Shown piece by piece: positions 5,167-5,903 of a DNA stretch of 5,903 bases; position 1 is the stretch's first letter, and every line of letters starts with the position of its first letter. The position numbers were made by a program, and so were the translations under genes. This DNA comes from an uncultured Clostridia bacterium (GTDB lineage Bacteria; Bacillota; Clostridia; TANB77; CAG-508), in assembly GCA_934168355.1 (NCBI GenBank), contig CAKPNI010000053.1, positions 1-5,903 of the forward strand, read 5' to 3'. Under the pieces are notes generated by a model. The model did not search any database. It was given only the letters and a program-made list of their open reading frames with translations, and was not told where the DNA came from.

Positions 5167-5225
5167 GTGTGGGGTTGCTTAACCCTGCCACACAGACAAA
5201 CTTTGTTTGTCTAGTGTGTTAGACA
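5167..5225 (+). other. oriT: Origin of transfer (oriT), pMV158/MobV type, nick at 5218/5219
   Basis: TAGTGTG/TTA at 5212-5221 equals the nick sequence known for the pMV158 relaxase MobM. CACAC-AGACAAAC (5189-5201) pairs with GTTTGTCT-A-GTGTG (5205-5218) around a TTT loop with one bulged A, placing the nick at the base of the hairpin. A second dyad TGTCTA-GTGTGT-TAGACA (5208-5225) puts the nick inside the six-base loop, as in pMV158. A third dyad GTGTGG-GGTT/AACC-CCACAC (5167-5193) shares the CCACAC arm and so competes with the first. The relaxase gene starts 48 bp after the nick on the same strand. Confidence 0.88.
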
Positions 5226-5266
5226 TTGAAACAATATCTCAAGCAAAAAAGGAGGTGCATGGAGAT

Positions 5267-5903
5267 ATGAGTTATGCTATTGTAAGAAATGAAAAATTAA
5301 CAAGAGCAGAAGTAAATGGAAAAGGAACTCATAATGATAGAAAAGCAAAAAATCATACTAATAAAGATATTGATCCTACAAAGACACACTTAAATTATTA
5401 CATTAAGAAAAATGAACTAACATACACCAAAGAATTTGATAAATATTTAAAAGAAAATAATTTGAAAGGTCATCTTAGAAGTAATAGCATAATAATGTGT
5501 CAAATGATATTTACATCAGACCAAACATTCTTTGATAAAATTGGAGAAAAAGAAACCAAAAGATATTTTGATGAATGTTATAAATTTATTTGCAGTTATA
5601 AAAATCTAGGAGAAAAAAATATAATATCCGCAGTAGTACATTTAGATGAAGGTGTACCACATATGCACTTAATGTTTGTTCCTGTTGTTCATACAAAAGA
5701 CAAAGCTGGAAACGACATTGATAAAATTTGTGCAAGAGATTTCTGGAAAGGTCGAGACAGTTATAGAAAATTACAGGATGCCTACTTTAATCATGTAAAA
5801 TCAAAAGGTTTTGATTTAGAAAGAGGTATGTTTGTTGAAGATACTGACAGAAAACATTATACAGTTGAAGAATATAAGAAAATTACAAATTATGAAAATA
5901 CTA
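5267..5903 (+). CDS. mobV: MobV-family relaxase (Mob/Pre), partial
   Basis: The frame runs from ATG 5267-5269 to the window edge, 212 codons with no stop. MobV relaxases nick oriT on one strand, stay bound to the 5' end and lead it into the recipient. The visible catalytic domain has the family motifs: MSY start, THNDR with His22 and Arg25 (His22 is the nucleophile position in pMV158 MobM), NKDIDPTKTHLNY (32-44), and HLDEGVPHMHL (125-135), the HxDE-PHxH metal and catalytic motif. The nuclease domain appears complete; the C-terminal dimerisation and membrane-association part lies outside. GGAGGTG at 5251-5257 serves as ribosome binding site, 11 nt before the ATG. An in-frame GTG at 5255 and a three-codon ORF ATG 5259 to TGA 5270 overlapping the start are also present. 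The oriT directly upstream makes it a self-contained mobilisation cassette. Confidence 0.93.
   Translation, partial: MSYAIVRNEKLTRAEVNGKGTHNDRKAKNHTNKDIDPTKTHLNYYIKKNELTYTKEFDKYLKENNLKGHLRSNSIIMCQMIFTSDQTFFDKIGEKETKRYFDECYKFICSYKNLGEKNIISAVVHLDEGVPHMHLMFVPVVHTKDKAGNDIDKICARDFWKGRDSYRKLQDAYFNHVKSKGFDLERGMFVEDTDRKHYTVEEYKKITNYENT

Larger units (their letters stand above)
4246..5903. mobile_element. Left end of an integrative mobilizable element (right part outside window)
   Basis: A tRNA-Gln 3' fragment marks the junction with the chromosome. Inside lie possible recombinase-binding repeats, a small ORF, a hairpin-rich non-coding stretch, an origin of transfer of the pMV158 type and the beginning of a MobV relaxase gene. 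No integrase, replication protein or conjugation-pore gene is visible in this part, so the element would need a helper for mating-pair formation. The integrase should lie further right, probably near the other attachment site. An integrated rolling-circle plasmid is the main alternative to an IME. Confidence 0.72.

Noticed and set aside
4942..5225. CRISPR array, from the regular hairpin spacing
   Set aside because: The hairpin arms all differ in sequence; there is no repeated unit or spacer pattern.
5201..5231. Promoter for the relaxase overlapping oriT
   Set aside because: pMV158 has such an arrangement, but no -35/-10 pair with acceptable match and spacing could be found here.

Overview
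The window looks like the chromosome of a low-GC Firmicute, most likely a member of the Clostridia. Its base composition is strongly AT-rich, ribosome binding sites are AGGAG-like, promoters are near-consensus sigma-A type, and it carries a DUF4364-type regulator gene and an lspA-rluD gene pair. This assignment is inferred from gene content and style; no marker fixes the genus. Around position 4250 the chromosome gives way to the left end of an integrated mobilizable element that runs off the right edge.

Left part, minus strand (1-3403). A tRNA-Val gene cut by the window edge has a strong promoter backed by phased A-tracts. It is preceded by a gene for a winged-helix protein resembling the replication-relaxation family, ending in a perfect 18-bp dyad. 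Upstream of that lies a compact operon transcribed lspA-like, then rluD-like, then rluB-like. The two pseudouridine synthases look intact and probably modify 23S rRNA. The LspA-like protein keeps the family's DQxSK and GNLIDR motifs but appears to lack both catalytic aspartates.

Middle part, plus strand (3413-4246). A divergent promoter pair separates the lspA operon from a DUF4364-like winged-helix gene. Next come an elongator tRNA-Met gene with a perfect consensus promoter and a clear intrinsic terminator.

Right part (4246-5903). Abutting the terminator is the 3' portion of a tRNA-Gln(CTG) gene in minus orientation, broken in the anticodon stem. This is the expected left attachment site of an element integrated into that tRNA gene; an intact tRNA-Gln is predicted beyond the right edge. 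The element then has about 970 bp without a large gene. This stretch holds two 11-bp-spaced direct repeats, a terminator, one small membrane-protein ORF, and a dense run of inverted repeats, six of which abut end to end. The run ends in a pMV158-like origin of transfer with nick sequence TAGTGTG/TTA. The MobV relaxase gene starts 48 bp past the nick and continues out of the window, with histidine 22 and the HxDE-PHxH metal motif visible. Together oriT, relaxase and tRNA attachment site describe an integrative mobilizable element, or an integrated mobilizable plasmid. No integrase lies in the window. The hairpin array immediately 5' of the nick is the least explained structure here and could serve complementary-strand initiation after transfer.
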